This document shows, one piece after another, positions 24,874 through 34,005 of a stretch of DNA of 38,479 nt. The notes under the pieces were generated by a model. The model made no database searches. It worked only from the letters and a program-made list of their open reading frames with translations, and was not told the DNA's origin. The position numbers and the translations under genes are program-made. The stretch is from an uncultured Alphaproteobacteria bacterium. GTDB taxonomy: Bacteria; Pseudomonadota; Alphaproteobacteria; RF32; CAG-239. The stretch is taken from the NCBI GenBank assembly GCA_944391725.1, contig CALXUQ010000014.1, positions 1-38,479 on the forward strand, read 5' to 3'. Each line of letters starts with the position of its first letter. The stretch's first letter is position 1.

Positions 24874-24900
24874 CTCCGGAAGTTCCCCGGAGTTTTTTTT
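24874..24900 (+). terminator. Terminator of the small membrane-protein unit
   Basis: Stem CTCCGG / CCGGAG with a 7-base loop and eight T residues. Confidence 0.8.
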
Positions 24901-25014
24901 ATGCTGTATCCTATCCAAATCAGCCTTTTGTGATACTTATGTTACAGTTTTGAGCATTTCTTCGACGGTTTGTAAAAGTTATGTTAAACTTTGGCTCTAC
25001 TGCATGGCTTATAA

Positions 25015-25042
25015 TTGTTTATCTTCTAGGGTATGTTATAAT
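25015..25042 (+). promoter_or_regulatory. Extended -10 promoter
   Basis: TGTTATAAT gives a consensus -10 (25037-25042) with the TG extension, and TTGTTT lies 16 bp upstream. Expected start about 15 bases before the gene at 25064. Confidence 0.5.
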
Positions 25043-25063
25043 GAAATTATTAGGGGATGACTG

Positions 25064-25792
25064 ATGACTGATACTTTATTGCAACATAGGGTAAGTTCTC
25101 AACATCAGGATTGTGAGAAGAATCATAATACTTTGCACTCCGCCGCCGATGGTTGGCCTGAGGGCGGAGATGAGTATATGCTGCAATTAAGTAAGCGAAT
25201 CGCATATAAACAAGCAGGAATTCGTAAAATTGAGGCCGATGTTTTGATTATGTCAGATTTGCAAAAACGTTTGGGACGTACGTTGGCTTTGTTGCCGGAA
25301 ACAGATGACCGTAATTTGCGCGAAAATCAAATTTATAATGCGCTTACTTATTATCTTTACGGAGATACAAAAGAGGCTGTGCGCTATGCCAGAGCGGCCG
25401 GTAGAAAACCGAAAAGTTTTATTGCACGCTTTTTGTATGGGGCCAAAATTCGAAAGTCGATGGTGCAACTGCGTTGGTTGTTTGGGTTTATTGATGAAAA
25501 AAATTGCCGACAAAAACTCCAAACCAGAAACGAAAATGAGGATTTTTGTGCGGCGCTTGATTTATTCCTTAATGTGCGGCAACCGAAAAGCAGTGCGGTC
25601 GATTTTTTGAACCGAAAAATGTTGAGTGAATATAAGAGCTTGCGCGAGCTGAAAAATCTTAAACAGCAGACAGCTCATTCGCTAAATACCCATAATGCCA
25701 TGTTGGCTCATAAGAATATGACTTTTGCCGGCAAACTAACCGACCAAGAAGTGGCGGCTTTGGCTCATATGAACTCGTTTACTTATGCATAG
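25064..25792 (+). CDS. Uncharacterised 242-aa protein
   Basis: I do not recognise this protein. It is soluble, strongly basic and mostly alpha-helical by eye, with a His/Gln-rich N-terminus, a stretch ENQIYNALTYYLYGDTKEAVRYARAAG (about 90-116) that is reminiscent of a helical hairpin repeat, and a Lys/Arg-rich middle. No signal peptide or membrane segment. AGGGGA precedes the ATG and an extended -10 promoter lies close upstream, so it is probably a single-gene transcript. Its 3' end overlaps the convergent ROK kinase gene by 10 bp. Confidence 0.7.
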   Translation: MTDTLLQHRVSSQHQDCEKNHNTLHSAADGWPEGGDEYMLQLSKRIAYKQAGIRKIEADVLIMSDLQKRLGRTLALLPETDDRNLRENQIYNALTYYLYGDTKEAVRYARAAGRKPKSFIARFLYGAKIRKSMVQLRWLFGFIDEKNCRQKLQTRNENEDFCAALDLFLNVRQPKSSAVDFLNRKMLSEYKSLRELKNLKQQTAHSLNTHNAMLAHKNMTFAGKLTDQEVAALAHMNSFTYA

Positions 25793-26685
25793 TGCGGGTG
25801 TTTTCTTAGTTCTTCGGCCGCAATCAGACTGGCACCTATCATGGCGGCATTGTTACCCAGTTCAGCGCGATATATCTTTACCGGCGGGGTTAGCACAATC
25901 TTGTTGGTTTCGCGCTCTAATTTTTCAATATCCATAAATTCAACCAATGAACCAAAAAGTACTACTGCTTCCGGGTCAAAGAGGTTAACCAATCCATATA
26001 ATCCGGCCAGAACATTATTTTGCCAATTATCAAAAATTTCGATTGCGACATGATTGTGTTGCTTTACGCCTTTGATGACATCGTGACTGTTTTTGCTGTC
26101 GTCACCGTAGGCCGATTTGGCATCTAAACTCAAGGCCGTTCCGGAGGCATAAATTTCATAACAGTCATAAGCTCCGCAGGTGCACCGACGAATGTGTCCG
26201 TGGTTTATAGGAAAATGTGCCTCGGCGGCGGCTCCGCTTTTGCCTTTGAGAAGTTTGCCCTCAATAATGATACCCAAGCCAACACCGGTACCAATGGCAA
26301 TGACAAGCAAGTTTTTATAATGCTTACCGGCGCCTAATTTGTATTCGGCCCAGGCGGCGGCGTTGGCGTCGTTTTCTAAAATGACCGGTTTGTTGGACAA
26401 GGACTGAAAATTGGTCTCATGGTAGCCGGCGGCCATGTTCCCGACCGAGGAGATAATTTGTTTGCGGTCTTGAGAAACTGTTCCGGCTGTGGCAATGGCA
26501 ACGGCATCAATGCGATTTTCATGCTGAGATATAAGGCTTTTGAGTAACTGGTTGATACCTTCTATGGTTTTTGGGGTGTCAAATTTGTGAACCGGACCTA
26601 AAAGTTCGCCTTGCTCGCTGATGATACTGCAGGCGATTTTTGTGCCGCCAATATCAAAAGCCAGAAATTTTTTGTTTTTTTGCAT
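25783..26685 (-). CDS. ROK family sugar kinase (possibly NagK-like)
   Basis: A 300-aa sugar kinase. FDIGGTKIA (about 10-18) is the ATP phosphate loop, ENDANAAA carries the catalytic Asp, IGTGVGLGII is the second ATP motif, and GHIRRCTCGAYDCYE gives the ROK zinc site (His plus three Cys). ROK kinases act on glucose, GlcNAc, ManNAc and related sugars; with nagAB nearby a GlcNAc kinase role is plausible but not provable here. I take the start at 26685 because GGAG lies nine bases upstream; an ATG at 26700 adds five residues. Confidence 0.9.
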   Translation of the reverse strand: MQKNKKFLAFDIGGTKIACSIISEQGELLGPVHKFDTPKTIEGINQLLKSLISQHENRIDAVAIATAGTVSQDRKQIISSVGNMAAGYHETNFQSLSNKPVILENDANAAAWAEYKLGAGKHYKNLLVIAIGTGVGLGIIIEGKLLKGKSGAAAEAHFPINHGHIRRCTCGAYDCYEIYASGTALSLDAKSAYGDDSKNSHDVIKGVKQHNHVAIEIFDNWQNNVLAGLYGLVNLFDPEAVVLFGSLVEFMDIEKLERETNKIVLTPPVKIYRAELGNNAAMIGASLIAAEELRKHPHYA

Positions 26686-26758
26686 TGTCATTTTCTCCAT
26701 TGGTTTTATTATATGTAATGTGAAAATTGCAAAATTCTACTCAGCCGAAAGGGAAATC

Positions 26759-27127
26759 ATGAAAAAAGTTTTGTTTGTGGAATATCCGAAATGTTCAACT
26801 TGTCAGAAAGCCAAACGCTGGCTTGATGAGCATGGGGTTGCATATGAAGACAGGCATATTGTGGAAAATAATCCCACCGTGGCGGAACTTAAAACTTGGT
26901 TATCGTTGTCAGGCGGTGACATTAAAAAATTGTTCAATACCAGCGGCCTCAAATATAAGGCGCTTAACCTCAAAGAAAAATTGCCTAATATGTCTGAGGA
27001 GGAACAAATTGAACTTTTGGCAACCGATGGAATGTTGGTGAAACGTCCGCTTTTGGTAGGTGATGATTTCGTAGCGGCAGGTTTCAAACCCGAAATTTGG
27101 CAGAGCAAACTTAACTCATCAAAATAG
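26759..27127 (+). CDS. ArsC/Spx family thioredoxin-fold reductase
   Basis: The 122-aa product begins MKKVLFVEYPKCSTCQKAKR with Cys12-Ser-Thr-Cys15 and has Arg96 in KRPLLV, the arrangement of the ArsC/Spx/YffB family. Real arsenate reductases use one catalytic Cys and three Arg; members with CxxC like this one are often of unknown substrate. The wording of the motifs (CSTCQKAKRWL, FNTSGLKYK, LKEKLP) resembles Firmicutes homologues. AAAGGGA precedes the ATG at 26759. No other arsenic genes are adjacent. Confidence 0.88.
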   Translation: MKKVLFVEYPKCSTCQKAKRWLDEHGVAYEDRHIVENNPTVAELKTWLSLSGGDIKKLFNTSGLKYKALNLKEKLPNMSEEEQIELLATDGMLVKRPLLVGDDFVAAGFKPEIWQSKLNSSK

Positions 27128-27137
27128 TGCGGAATGC

Positions 27138-27170
27138 AAAAAAAAGACCGCTCCTTATAAGAAAGCGGTC
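27138..27170 (-). terminator. Terminator of the uvrD/RNA transcript
   Basis: Stem GACCGCT / AGCGGTC (27146-27152, 27164-27170), with eight A residues at 27138-27145 that read as T on the minus strand. There is no T tract on the plus side. Confidence 0.85.
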
Positions 27171-27385
27171 GGGAATGTTGTTAATGACGATTTCTCGCAA
27201 AATCCTCTTAGAAACAAAATATTCCGATTTTTGATATCATCTCTTCAGATCACGGGGAACTTCCGAGCATATCTATCTGTGGTATGTGTCGGAAGCACCC
27301 CGACCACCAAAGAAATGTAACCATCTCTTATGCCATAGATATAAGCTCGGTTTTGATGATTTCAAAATAGACTTTAGTCGAGCTT
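27171..27385 (-). ncRNA. Candidate structured RNA downstream of uvrD
   Basis: No frame is convincing, but a closed fold is visible. GATATCATC (27233-27241) pairs with GATGATTTC (27355-27363) at 8 of 9 positions and encloses two hairpins: GGGG/CCCC plus CTTCCGA/TCGGAAG plus CATA/TATG (27254-27301), and CTTAT/ATAAG (27327-27345). The terminator at 27138-27170 follows on the minus strand. It could be an independent small RNA or the 3' untranslated region of uvrD. A 6S RNA is one hypothesis I cannot test here. Confidence 0.4.
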
Positions 27386-29746
27386 TCAAGCCTTGCTGAC
27401 ATAGTCTTTCAGCAAGCGTTTGTGTCCGGCTTCTTCAAAAATGATTTCAAGTTTGTTGCCTTCAACCGCAATCACTTTCCCTCGGCCAAAGCTCGCATGA
27501 TAGACCGTACTTCCGACCGGAAATTCGGCTCGGCTGTTTTTGGCTTTTTGTTTGGCTTGATAATAGCTGCCGCCCCAGGAATTATCATAATCATCATTGC
27601 TGACATAGCTATAACGATCATCGTCATCGTAACGCACATTGCTCTCTTTAGCGTAGTTGTGATTGGCGTTCCAGCTTTGTGAATATGACTTGCCATATCC
27701 TCCTGAGGAACCATAGCTATCGTTGCCGAAATAACTACTTGCTTGGTTGCAAATTTCAATGGTGCTCGGAGGTAATTCATTGATAAACCGCGAGGGCAGA
27801 TTGTTTTGCCACTGGCCATAGACACGGCGGTTGTGCGCCATGGTGATATAGAGTTTTTGGCGGGCGCGGGTGATGGCCACATATGCCAAGCGGCGTTCTT
27901 CTTCAAGCGCGGCACTGCCGCCTTCATCTAAGGCACGTTGGTGCGGGAAAAGTCCTTCTTCCCAACCGGGTAAAAATACCACGTTAAATTCCAGTCCCTT
28001 AGCTGAGTGCAGGGTAATGAGCATGACCTTGTTATTGTCGGTGAAATCATCATTATCCATGACCAAACTTACGTGCTCCATAAACTCGGCTAAATTGGCA
28101 AATTTGTCGTCCATGGAGTTGATTAATTCTTTAAGGTTTTCAATTCTGCCCGGAGCCTCAACCGATTTATCGGATTTGAGCATATCAAAATATCCGGAAT
28201 CTTCCAAAATTTGGGCGGCCAAGTCATCAGGGGTCAGAACCGCAGAGGCTTTTCGCCACTCTTCAAACAAATGCATCAGTTCTTCAAGCTGGCCTTTGGC
28301 TTTGCCACTGATTAAGCCTTCGCTCAGCATATGTTTGATGGCTTCATACATGGAACAATGGCGGTATCTTCCTTCATTGCGGAATTTTTCAATCGACTTG
28401 GCGCCAATGCCGCGAGCCGGTTTATTGATTATGCGCTCTAATGCCAAGTCATCGTCTGGTTGCAGGACAACCCGAAAATAGGCCAGAGCATCGCGGATTT
28501 CGGCACGTTCATAGAACTTTAATCCGCCGATGACTTGATAAGGAATTGCCTCGTGAATGAATTTTTCTTCAAACTCACGCGTTTGGGCGGCAGTGCGAAC
28601 CAAAATGGCCATATCCGAATAGTCATATCCGTTGCGCTTTAGTTTGTCTATCTCACCGACAATATAGTCAGCCTCGTCATTGCCGTTATAAGTGCTTACC
28701 ACTTTAATCTTACTGTTATCACATTGCAAAGCCGGAGAGTTTTCGGCCACTTTGAGGGTTTTGCCCAGACGGTCTTGGTTGTTGCTGATAAGATTGGAGG
28801 CGGCTTTCAAAATATTGGCGGTGGAGCGATAGTTCCTTTCCAAGCGTATGATTTTGGCATCGGGAAAATCCTTATTAAACCGCAGAATATTTTCAATTTC
28901 GGCACCGCGCCAAGAATAAATGGACTGGTCGTCATCGCCCACACAACACAAGTTGCGGTGCTTTTGCGAAAGCAGGCGGATTAATAAATACTGCGACACA
29001 TTAGTATCCTGATACTCATCAACCATAATATACTGAAAGCGGCTTTGGTACTTATCCAAGATTTCCGAATCGCTTAATAAGATTTGTAAGGTATATAAAA
29101 TAATGTCGCCGAAATCCACGCAATTGAGCTCTAACAAGCGCTCCTGATATTTTTGGTAGATGTGGGTCAAAACGGTTTCTTTATAATCGGTTTGCACCTT
29201 ATCGGCACTCAAGCCTTTATCTTTCCAACGGCTGATTTTATCTAATATGGCTTGCGGCGGATATTTTTTATCATCAATACCTTCGGCTTCCAAAATTTGC
29301 TTGATTAATCTTTTTTGGTCATCTTCATTCAAGATGGTGAAATTGCTTTTCAGGCCGACAATTTCCGCATGATTGCGCAAAATTTTGACACATACACTAT
29401 GAAATGTGCCGAGCCAGACCGAATTGGCTACTTCTCCAATCAAGCCTTGAACTCGCTCGCGCATTTCTTTGGCGGCGCGGTTGGTAAACGTCACAACCAG
29501 ACAATTCCACGGATTAGCTTTATGCTGAGCCAAAATATAAGCTAGTCTTGTAGTTAGAACTTTGGTTTTACCGGTGCCGGCGCCCGAAAGTACCAAAACC
29601 GGTCCTTCGGTGGTTTTTACGGCTTCTTTTTGCTCGGGGTTGAGCTGTTCTAACCAGGCATATCCCGGGGCTAATTGCGAAATGTTGTCAAAGGTGCGTG
29701 CGGTGCTGCATTCACCTTCATCGGTGAGGTCAAATATATCATCCAT
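27386..29746 (-). CDS. UvrD/PcrA-type 3'-5' DNA helicase
   Basis: A 786-aa superfamily 1 helicase. The Q motif LNPEQKEAV (35-43), Walker A GAGTGKT (55-61), motif Ia FTNRAAKEM, Walker B VDEYQDT (242-248), motif III GDDDQSIYSWRGA, motif IV LERNYRS, motif V LITLHSAKGLEF and motif VI AYVAITRAR are all present in order. The C-terminus after a Gly/Ser/Tyr/Asn-rich, low-complexity linker (about 670-725) ends in a Tudor-like PcrA tail (VGSTVYHASFGRGKVIAVEG) that binds RNA polymerase in relatives. It acts in excision repair and removal of stalled polymerases. uvrD and pcrA cannot be separated by eye. Confidence 0.95.
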   Translation of the reverse strand: MDDIFDLTDEGECSTARTFDNISQLAPGYAWLEQLNPEQKEAVKTTEGPVLVLSGAGTGKTKVLTTRLAYILAQHKANPWNCLVVTFTNRAAKEMRERVQGLIGEVANSVWLGTFHSVCVKILRNHAEIVGLKSNFTILNEDDQKRLIKQILEAEGIDDKKYPPQAILDKISRWKDKGLSADKVQTDYKETVLTHIYQKYQERLLELNCVDFGDIILYTLQILLSDSEILDKYQSRFQYIMVDEYQDTNVSQYLLIRLLSQKHRNLCCVGDDDQSIYSWRGAEIENILRFNKDFPDAKIIRLERNYRSTANILKAASNLISNNQDRLGKTLKVAENSPALQCDNSKIKVVSTYNGNDEADYIVGEIDKLKRNGYDYSDMAILVRTAAQTREFEEKFIHEAIPYQVIGGLKFYERAEIRDALAYFRVVLQPDDDLALERIINKPARGIGAKSIEKFRNEGRYRHCSMYEAIKHMLSEGLISGKAKGQLEELMHLFEEWRKASAVLTPDDLAAQILEDSGYFDMLKSDKSVEAPGRIENLKELINSMDDKFANLAEFMEHVSLVMDNDDFTDNNKVMLITLHSAKGLEFNVVFLPGWEEGLFPHQRALDEGGSAALEEERRLAYVAITRARQKLYITMAHNRRVYGQWQNNLPSRFINELPPSTIEICNQASSYFGNDSYGSSGGYGKSYSQSWNANHNYAKESNVRYDDDDRYSYVSNDDYDNSWGGSYYQAKQKAKNSRAEFPVGSTVYHASFGRGKVIAVEGNKLEIIFEEAGHKRLLKDYVSKA

Positions 29747-29820
29747 GGCTAATACTTCTTGTTTTTTTAAGCTTGATGCAATATATATTATTTATCTGCG
29801 ATTGCAAAGGAGTTTTTTAT

Positions 29821-30768
29821 ATGCCGAGAACAATTGAGGGAAAATATGTAACCAAGAGCTCTAAAGTCTTTCAGGAAGGGGATAATGCTTGGCTTGCGGG
29901 TGATTATGATACTGCCCGCAATAAGTATCGCGAGGCCGCCAAACTCTATCTTGACTCCGGTGATGAGGAAGGAGCGGCATTTGTGTATTCGCGTTTGGGA
30001 GAACTTGAACTCAGCCAGTATAATTACGAATCGGCTAACCAGGCGCTGACAACCGCTTTGGAATTGGCAAAAAATTCGGCGCAGGCCGAAAATACTTATG
30101 GCGAAATCTTAATCCGTCTTTCTAAGGTCAGAACCGCACAACTCAACTATAATGCAGCGCTCGATTTGGTGCACAAAGCCGAACAAGTGCTTGATGATAT
30201 CGGCAATCGTAATTTAAGCGGTGATGCCTATGAGCACGAGGCTTATATCCAGTTGATGATGGGTAATGACAGTGCCGCACTTAAAGCATATAAAACCGCC
30301 GCACAGTTGTTTGAAAGTGAACGGGTAACCCTTAAAGAAGCTGCAGTATTGCGCTCTTTGGCTAGGCTTGAAATGCGGCGCAAAAATTATGACGAAGCCC
30401 ATGAAATTTTGGAAAAATGCCGTGCTCTTTATCGTGAAAACGGCGATTTGCTCGGCGAGGCCAGCGCCTTATCGGCTATCGGAAGTTTGCGCTTTCTTAT
30501 CGGTGATATTCCTAATGCGCGCAAAGCCCTAATGAAATCAGTTTATCTATATGGCAAAGCCGGACACAATTTTGCCGAGGCGGAGGCTTTGCTCTATCTG
30601 GCGCGAGTGGAGGCTTCTAACCAAGAGCAGGGAAGTTACCCCAGAGCTCGGGCGCATTACAAACATTCTATCGAACTTTATGATTTTATGCAAAATGATA
30701 TTATGAAACACGCCGTGTTGGAAGAATATCAAAACTTTTTGAACAAAACAGGTTACAAAGGGGATTAA
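29821..30768 (+). CDS. TPR-repeat protein
   Basis: A 315-aa cytoplasmic scaffold of about six to seven tetratricopeptide repeats, for example GDYDTARNKYREAAKLYLDSGDEEGAAF, YESANQALTTALELA, YDEAHEILEKCRALYRENGD and IPNARKALMKSVYLYGKAGH. No signal peptide. AAAGGAG lies before the ATG at 29821; a longer frame from 29773 would overlap the divergent uvrD promoter region. The moxR gene follows after 4 bases. TPR proteins beside MoxR ATPases usually present client proteins to them. Confidence 0.85.
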   Translation: MPRTIEGKYVTKSSKVFQEGDNAWLAGDYDTARNKYREAAKLYLDSGDEEGAAFVYSRLGELELSQYNYESANQALTTALELAKNSAQAENTYGEILIRLSKVRTAQLNYNAALDLVHKAEQVLDDIGNRNLSGDAYEHEAYIQLMMGNDSAALKAYKTAAQLFESERVTLKEAAVLRSLARLEMRRKNYDEAHEILEKCRALYRENGDLLGEASALSAIGSLRFLIGDIPNARKALMKSVYLYGKAGHNFAEAEALLYLARVEASNQEQGSYPRARAHYKHSIELYDFMQNDIMKHAVLEEYQNFLNKTGYKGD

Positions 30769-30772
30769 ATTG

Positions 30773-31765
30773 ATGTCTGAAATCAGAGATAAAATGCTTT
30801 CTTTGCTTGACTATATGAACAGCAAAATCATTGGTCAGGAAGATTTGAACCGCAAATTGCTGATTACGCTTTTGGCCGATGGTCATGCTTTGGTCGAAGG
30901 CGCACCCGGTTTGGCTAAAACTAAGGCTATCAAAACCTTATCATCGCTGATTAATGCCCGCTATAATCGTATCCAATTTACGCCCGATTTGCTGCCGTCA
31001 GATATTGTGGGCAGTGATATTTATGTGGCGCAAAAAGGTGAGTTTGAGTTTCGTCCGGGGCCGATTTTTGCGAACCTGGTCTTGGCCGATGAAATTAACC
31101 GTGCGCCGGCCAAAGTACAATCGGCTTTGCTGGAAGCTATGGCCGAACGTCAGGTCAGTGTGGGGGGCAAGCGTTATGTTTTGCCGGAGCTGTTTATGGT
31201 TATGGCGACCCAAAACCCGATTGAGCACGAAGGCACTTATAACCTTCCTGAGGCTCAGCTTGACCGTTTCTTGATGTATATCAAAATCAATCAGCCAGAT
31301 GCCGCTTCAGAGCGTAAAATTTTGCGTTTGGTGCGCAATGAAAACAAAGAAGCTTGCGGGGCTGACGGACAATGCTGGGATGACAAAATTTCTAATCCGC
31401 CCACACTTACCATTCAAGATGTGCAGGCTGCCAGACAAGAAGTCTATACCGTTCACCTAAGCGAATCTTTGGAAGAATATTTGGTGCAACTGATTATGGC
31501 AACGCGACAGCCAGAAAAATATGCTCCCGAACTGAAAGGGCAGATACTTTATGGTGCTAGTCCGCGTGCCACCATTGCACTAGATCGTTGTGCACGGATT
31601 AATGCTTGGTTAGATGGGCGTGATTTTGTTTCGCCGGAGGATATTCAGGCGGTGATTTATGACGTATTAAGGCATCGTATTATTTTGAGCTTTGAGGCGC
31701 AGGCCGAAGGTATCACCTCAGAAGAGGTTATTAGGGGGGTGGTGAAGGCGGTTCCCCTTCCTTAA
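30773..31765 (+). CDS. MoxR-type AAA+ ATPase
   Basis: A 330-aa AAA+ chaperone. Walker A GAPGLAKT (43-50), Walker B LVLADEINR (Asp106, Glu107), sensor MATQNP and the LPEAQLDRF block are typical of MoxR. These ATPases work with a VWA or DUF58 protein to mature or activate enzyme or envelope complexes, and the DUF58 gene is indeed next. The ATG at 30773 is preferred to a TTG at 30770. Its stop codon is the first part of the long palindrome at 31763-31887. Confidence 0.93.
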   Translation: MSEIRDKMLSLLDYMNSKIIGQEDLNRKLLITLLADGHALVEGAPGLAKTKAIKTLSSLINARYNRIQFTPDLLPSDIVGSDIYVAQKGEFEFRPGPIFANLVLADEINRAPAKVQSALLEAMAERQVSVGGKRYVLPELFMVMATQNPIEHEGTYNLPEAQLDRFLMYIKINQPDAASERKILRLVRNENKEACGADGQCWDDKISNPPTLTIQDVQAARQEVYTVHLSESLEEYLVQLIMATRQPEKYAPELKGQILYGASPRATIALDRCARINAWLDGRDFVSPEDIQAVIYDVLRHRIILSFEAQAEGITSEEVIRGVVKAVPLP

Positions 31766-31887
31766 AGGTCGTATTTTGGGTTATTAGAGCAGTTTTAGCG
31801 GGTCTCGAAAAGCTCACGTATTTCTGTATACGCTCAAGCTTTTCTCGCCCTAAAAACTACTCTACTAACCTCAAACTCCGACCTTTA
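31763..31887. repeat. 125-nt long imperfect palindrome
   Basis: The two arms of nearly 60 bases are alike when one is reverse-complemented: TAAAGGTCG, then GGTTA, TAGAG, AGTTTT, GAAAAGC and CGTAT occur in the same order in both. Transcribed, it would form one long hairpin with a small terminal loop. There is no T tract, so it is not an ordinary terminator. It lies exactly between moxR and the DUF58 gene, which are normally cotranscribed. Confidence 0.85.
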
Positions 31888-31959
31888 AGAAGTGCCAGAG
31901 AATAGAGGTCAGAGCAGTTGTAGTGTTGTAAATTTTGGAGAAACGTAAGAGGCTTAAAA

Positions 31960-32919
31960 ATGAAAAGAGTTAAACAAATTGCTGCCAAGCTGTTTCACAA
32001 ACCAGAAATTAAGGTTTCCGGCGGTGGGCTTTATGCGACTCCTGAAGAACTCATGGAACAGCGTCATTTTGTGCGCTATTTGCGCAACGGATACAAAGTT
32101 CCGGCAACGTCTGTTCAAGCCGGTGACATTAAATCCGTTTTTAAGGGCAGGGGAATGGAGTTTGAGGAAATTCGTCCCTATAGCTTTGGTGATGATGTCC
32201 GCGATATCGACTGGCGTGTAACCGCGCGCAAGCTTGCTCCCTATACCAAACTGTTTGCCGAAGAACGTGACCGTGAAGTCTATGTCCTCCTCGACTTATC
32301 TCCTAAGATGTTGTTTGGAACCAAAAAAGAACTCAAAACCGTTACTGCCGCAAAAATTACCGCCTTACTCGGATGGCTTGCGCTTGAAAATAAAGATCGT
32401 TTCGGTTGTCTCATTTTTGATGGTCAACACAGCTATCTCATCAAGCCGCAAAATCATCGCGGCGGGCTTTTGGCGCTGATAAATAAAATTTCTGCCATCA
32501 CTTATCAAGTTATGACTAATAAAACCTCAGCTTCTGATTCACTTGATTTGGATAAATCTTTGCAACTCTTGCAAAATACGCTTAAAAGCCAAGCGATTGT
32601 CTTTGTAATCAGCGATTTTGATGAAATGAGCGATAAAATGCAAAAAAATTTAGCCATGTTGGCACGGCGCTCTAATATGGCCTGTATAAATGTCTTGGAT
32701 GTTTTGGAAGAAAATCCGCCCCATGCGGGAGAATATATGGCCGAAAACGGCAGCCAGCGTCTGGTTTTTAATTCTTCTCCGCAAGCGTTTCGGCAGGCTT
32801 ATCGGACATATTTTGCCGCAAAACGCAAAGCCGCTAAAGATTTTTGCCACAAGTTTGCCTGCCGCTATTTTGAAGTGCGAAACGATTTGCCGCTTTATTC
32901 TCAGTTGCAAGATGTGTAG
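31960..32919 (+). CDS. DUF58 (VWA-like) protein, partner of MoxR
   Basis: A 319-aa protein with the DUF58 signature GRGMEFEEIRPYSFGDDVRDIDWRVTARK (about 65-95), followed by a VWA-like fold: VYVLLDLSPKM holds a DxSxx metal site and VFVISDFDEMSD a second acidic loop. DUF58 proteins act with MoxR ATPases at the cell envelope. No signal peptide. AAGAGG precedes the ATG. The 194-bp gap to moxR contains the long palindrome. Confidence 0.9.
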   Translation: MKRVKQIAAKLFHKPEIKVSGGGLYATPEELMEQRHFVRYLRNGYKVPATSVQAGDIKSVFKGRGMEFEEIRPYSFGDDVRDIDWRVTARKLAPYTKLFAEERDREVYVLLDLSPKMLFGTKKELKTVTAAKITALLGWLALENKDRFGCLIFDGQHSYLIKPQNHRGGLLALINKISAITYQVMTNKTSASDSLDLDKSLQLLQNTLKSQAIVFVISDFDEMSDKMQKNLAMLARRSNMACINVLDVLEENPPHAGEYMAENGSQRLVFNSSPQAFRQAYRTYFAAKRKAAKDFCHKFACRYFEVRNDLPLYSQLQDV

Positions 32920-32945
32920 AATCGGCTTTTTTTGCGAGTCTGGTC

Positions 32946-32973
32946 TTGACAATCTCTTAAAATGTGTTAATTT
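32946..32973 (+). promoter_or_regulatory. Promoter for the second TPR gene
   Basis: Consensus TTGACA (32946-32951), 16-bp spacer, TAATTT (32968-32973), 42 bases ahead of the start at 33015. Confidence 0.6.
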
Positions 32974-33014
32974 CAAGGGAGAATTATTCTGTAACTATTG
33001 AGAAGAGATGTGAA

Positions 33015-33983
33015 ATGGTAAAATCAAACGAGAATGGAGCTTATAAGAGAGGGCAGGAACTGCTCGATCAGGGTATGTATAAAGAGGCAATTGAGCAGTT
33101 TGATGCTGTAATTGCCGAGCAACCACAATCTTGGAAAGCCCTTAACAGTAAAGGGTTTGCTTTCCAGAAAATGAGTCGATATACGGAAGCAGTGGAGTGT
33201 TTTGATAAGGCTTTGGCGTTAAACCCGAAGTCTGTTGAAGTGCTCAATAATAAGGGCGTGACCCTTAGTATGCGCGGTTTGTATAAAGATGCCATTGACT
33301 GCTTTAACACTGCGGTGATGATTGATAAAACCTCTTTGGAGGCTCTGAACGGCAAGGCTATTGCGCTCCAGCATATGTTTGCTTATAAAGAAGCTTTGGA
33401 TGTGTTGGAACAAGCAATGAAAATTGATAATAAGCACACGCAGACTCTGCTCAGTATTGCAGTGACACTTCAAAAGCTCAAACAATATGATCGGGCAATT
33501 TCTTTCTTTAAGAAAGTTTTGGCCAGCGACAAATCTAACATTAAGGCTTGGAACGGGGTCGGGGTTACTTATCAGCTGATGGGTGATAATAACTCGGCCA
33601 TCAAATGCTTTACCAAAATTTTGAATATTGATAGTCATGAGATTCAGGCTTGGATTAGCATTGGTTTTGTATATCAGAAAATGATGAAGTTTAACGATGC
33701 TCTCAAATGCTATAAAAAAGCCCAGATGATGATTAATAATCGGTATCATCACAAACTTTATGACGGTTTGGCCAGTTGCTTGACCAAGTTGTCGGAATTT
33801 GACCAAGCAATTGAGATTTACAAACAAATTTTCCAGCGCGAGGAAGGCAAAAAGAAATGGGATGCTCAGCGCTCAATTAAGTTTGTGAACAAACTCAAAC
33901 GCAAAAAAGCTATTGGCGAATTGCCAGATATTGTGCCGGCAGATGCAAATCCGACCGGAACGGCTACAGGTACTCCGGCATAG
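33015..33983 (+). CDS. TPR-repeat protein
   Basis: A 322-aa protein of about seven 34-residue tetratricopeptide repeats. Regular units are visible from residue 8 onward, such as GQELLDQGMYKEAIEQFDAV, SKGFAFQKMSRYTEAVECFD and GVGVTYQLMGDNNSAIKCFT, with the usual Gly/Ala and Pro at the turns. No signal peptide. The C-terminal 30 residues leave the repeat and become Lys-rich and then Pro/Thr-rich. It has its own promoter and a terminator, so it is probably a separate unit beside the MoxR system. Confidence 0.85.
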   Translation: MVKSNENGAYKRGQELLDQGMYKEAIEQFDAVIAEQPQSWKALNSKGFAFQKMSRYTEAVECFDKALALNPKSVEVLNNKGVTLSMRGLYKDAIDCFNTAVMIDKTSLEALNGKAIALQHMFAYKEALDVLEQAMKIDNKHTQTLLSIAVTLQKLKQYDRAISFFKKVLASDKSNIKAWNGVGVTYQLMGDNNSAIKCFTKILNIDSHEIQAWISIGFVYQKMMKFNDALKCYKKAQMMINNRYHHKLYDGLASCLTKLSEFDQAIEIYKQIFQREEGKKKWDAQRSIKFVNKLKRKKAIGELPDIVPADANPTGTATGTPA

Positions 33984-34005
33984 TGCCAAAGTGCAATTTA
34001 GAATT

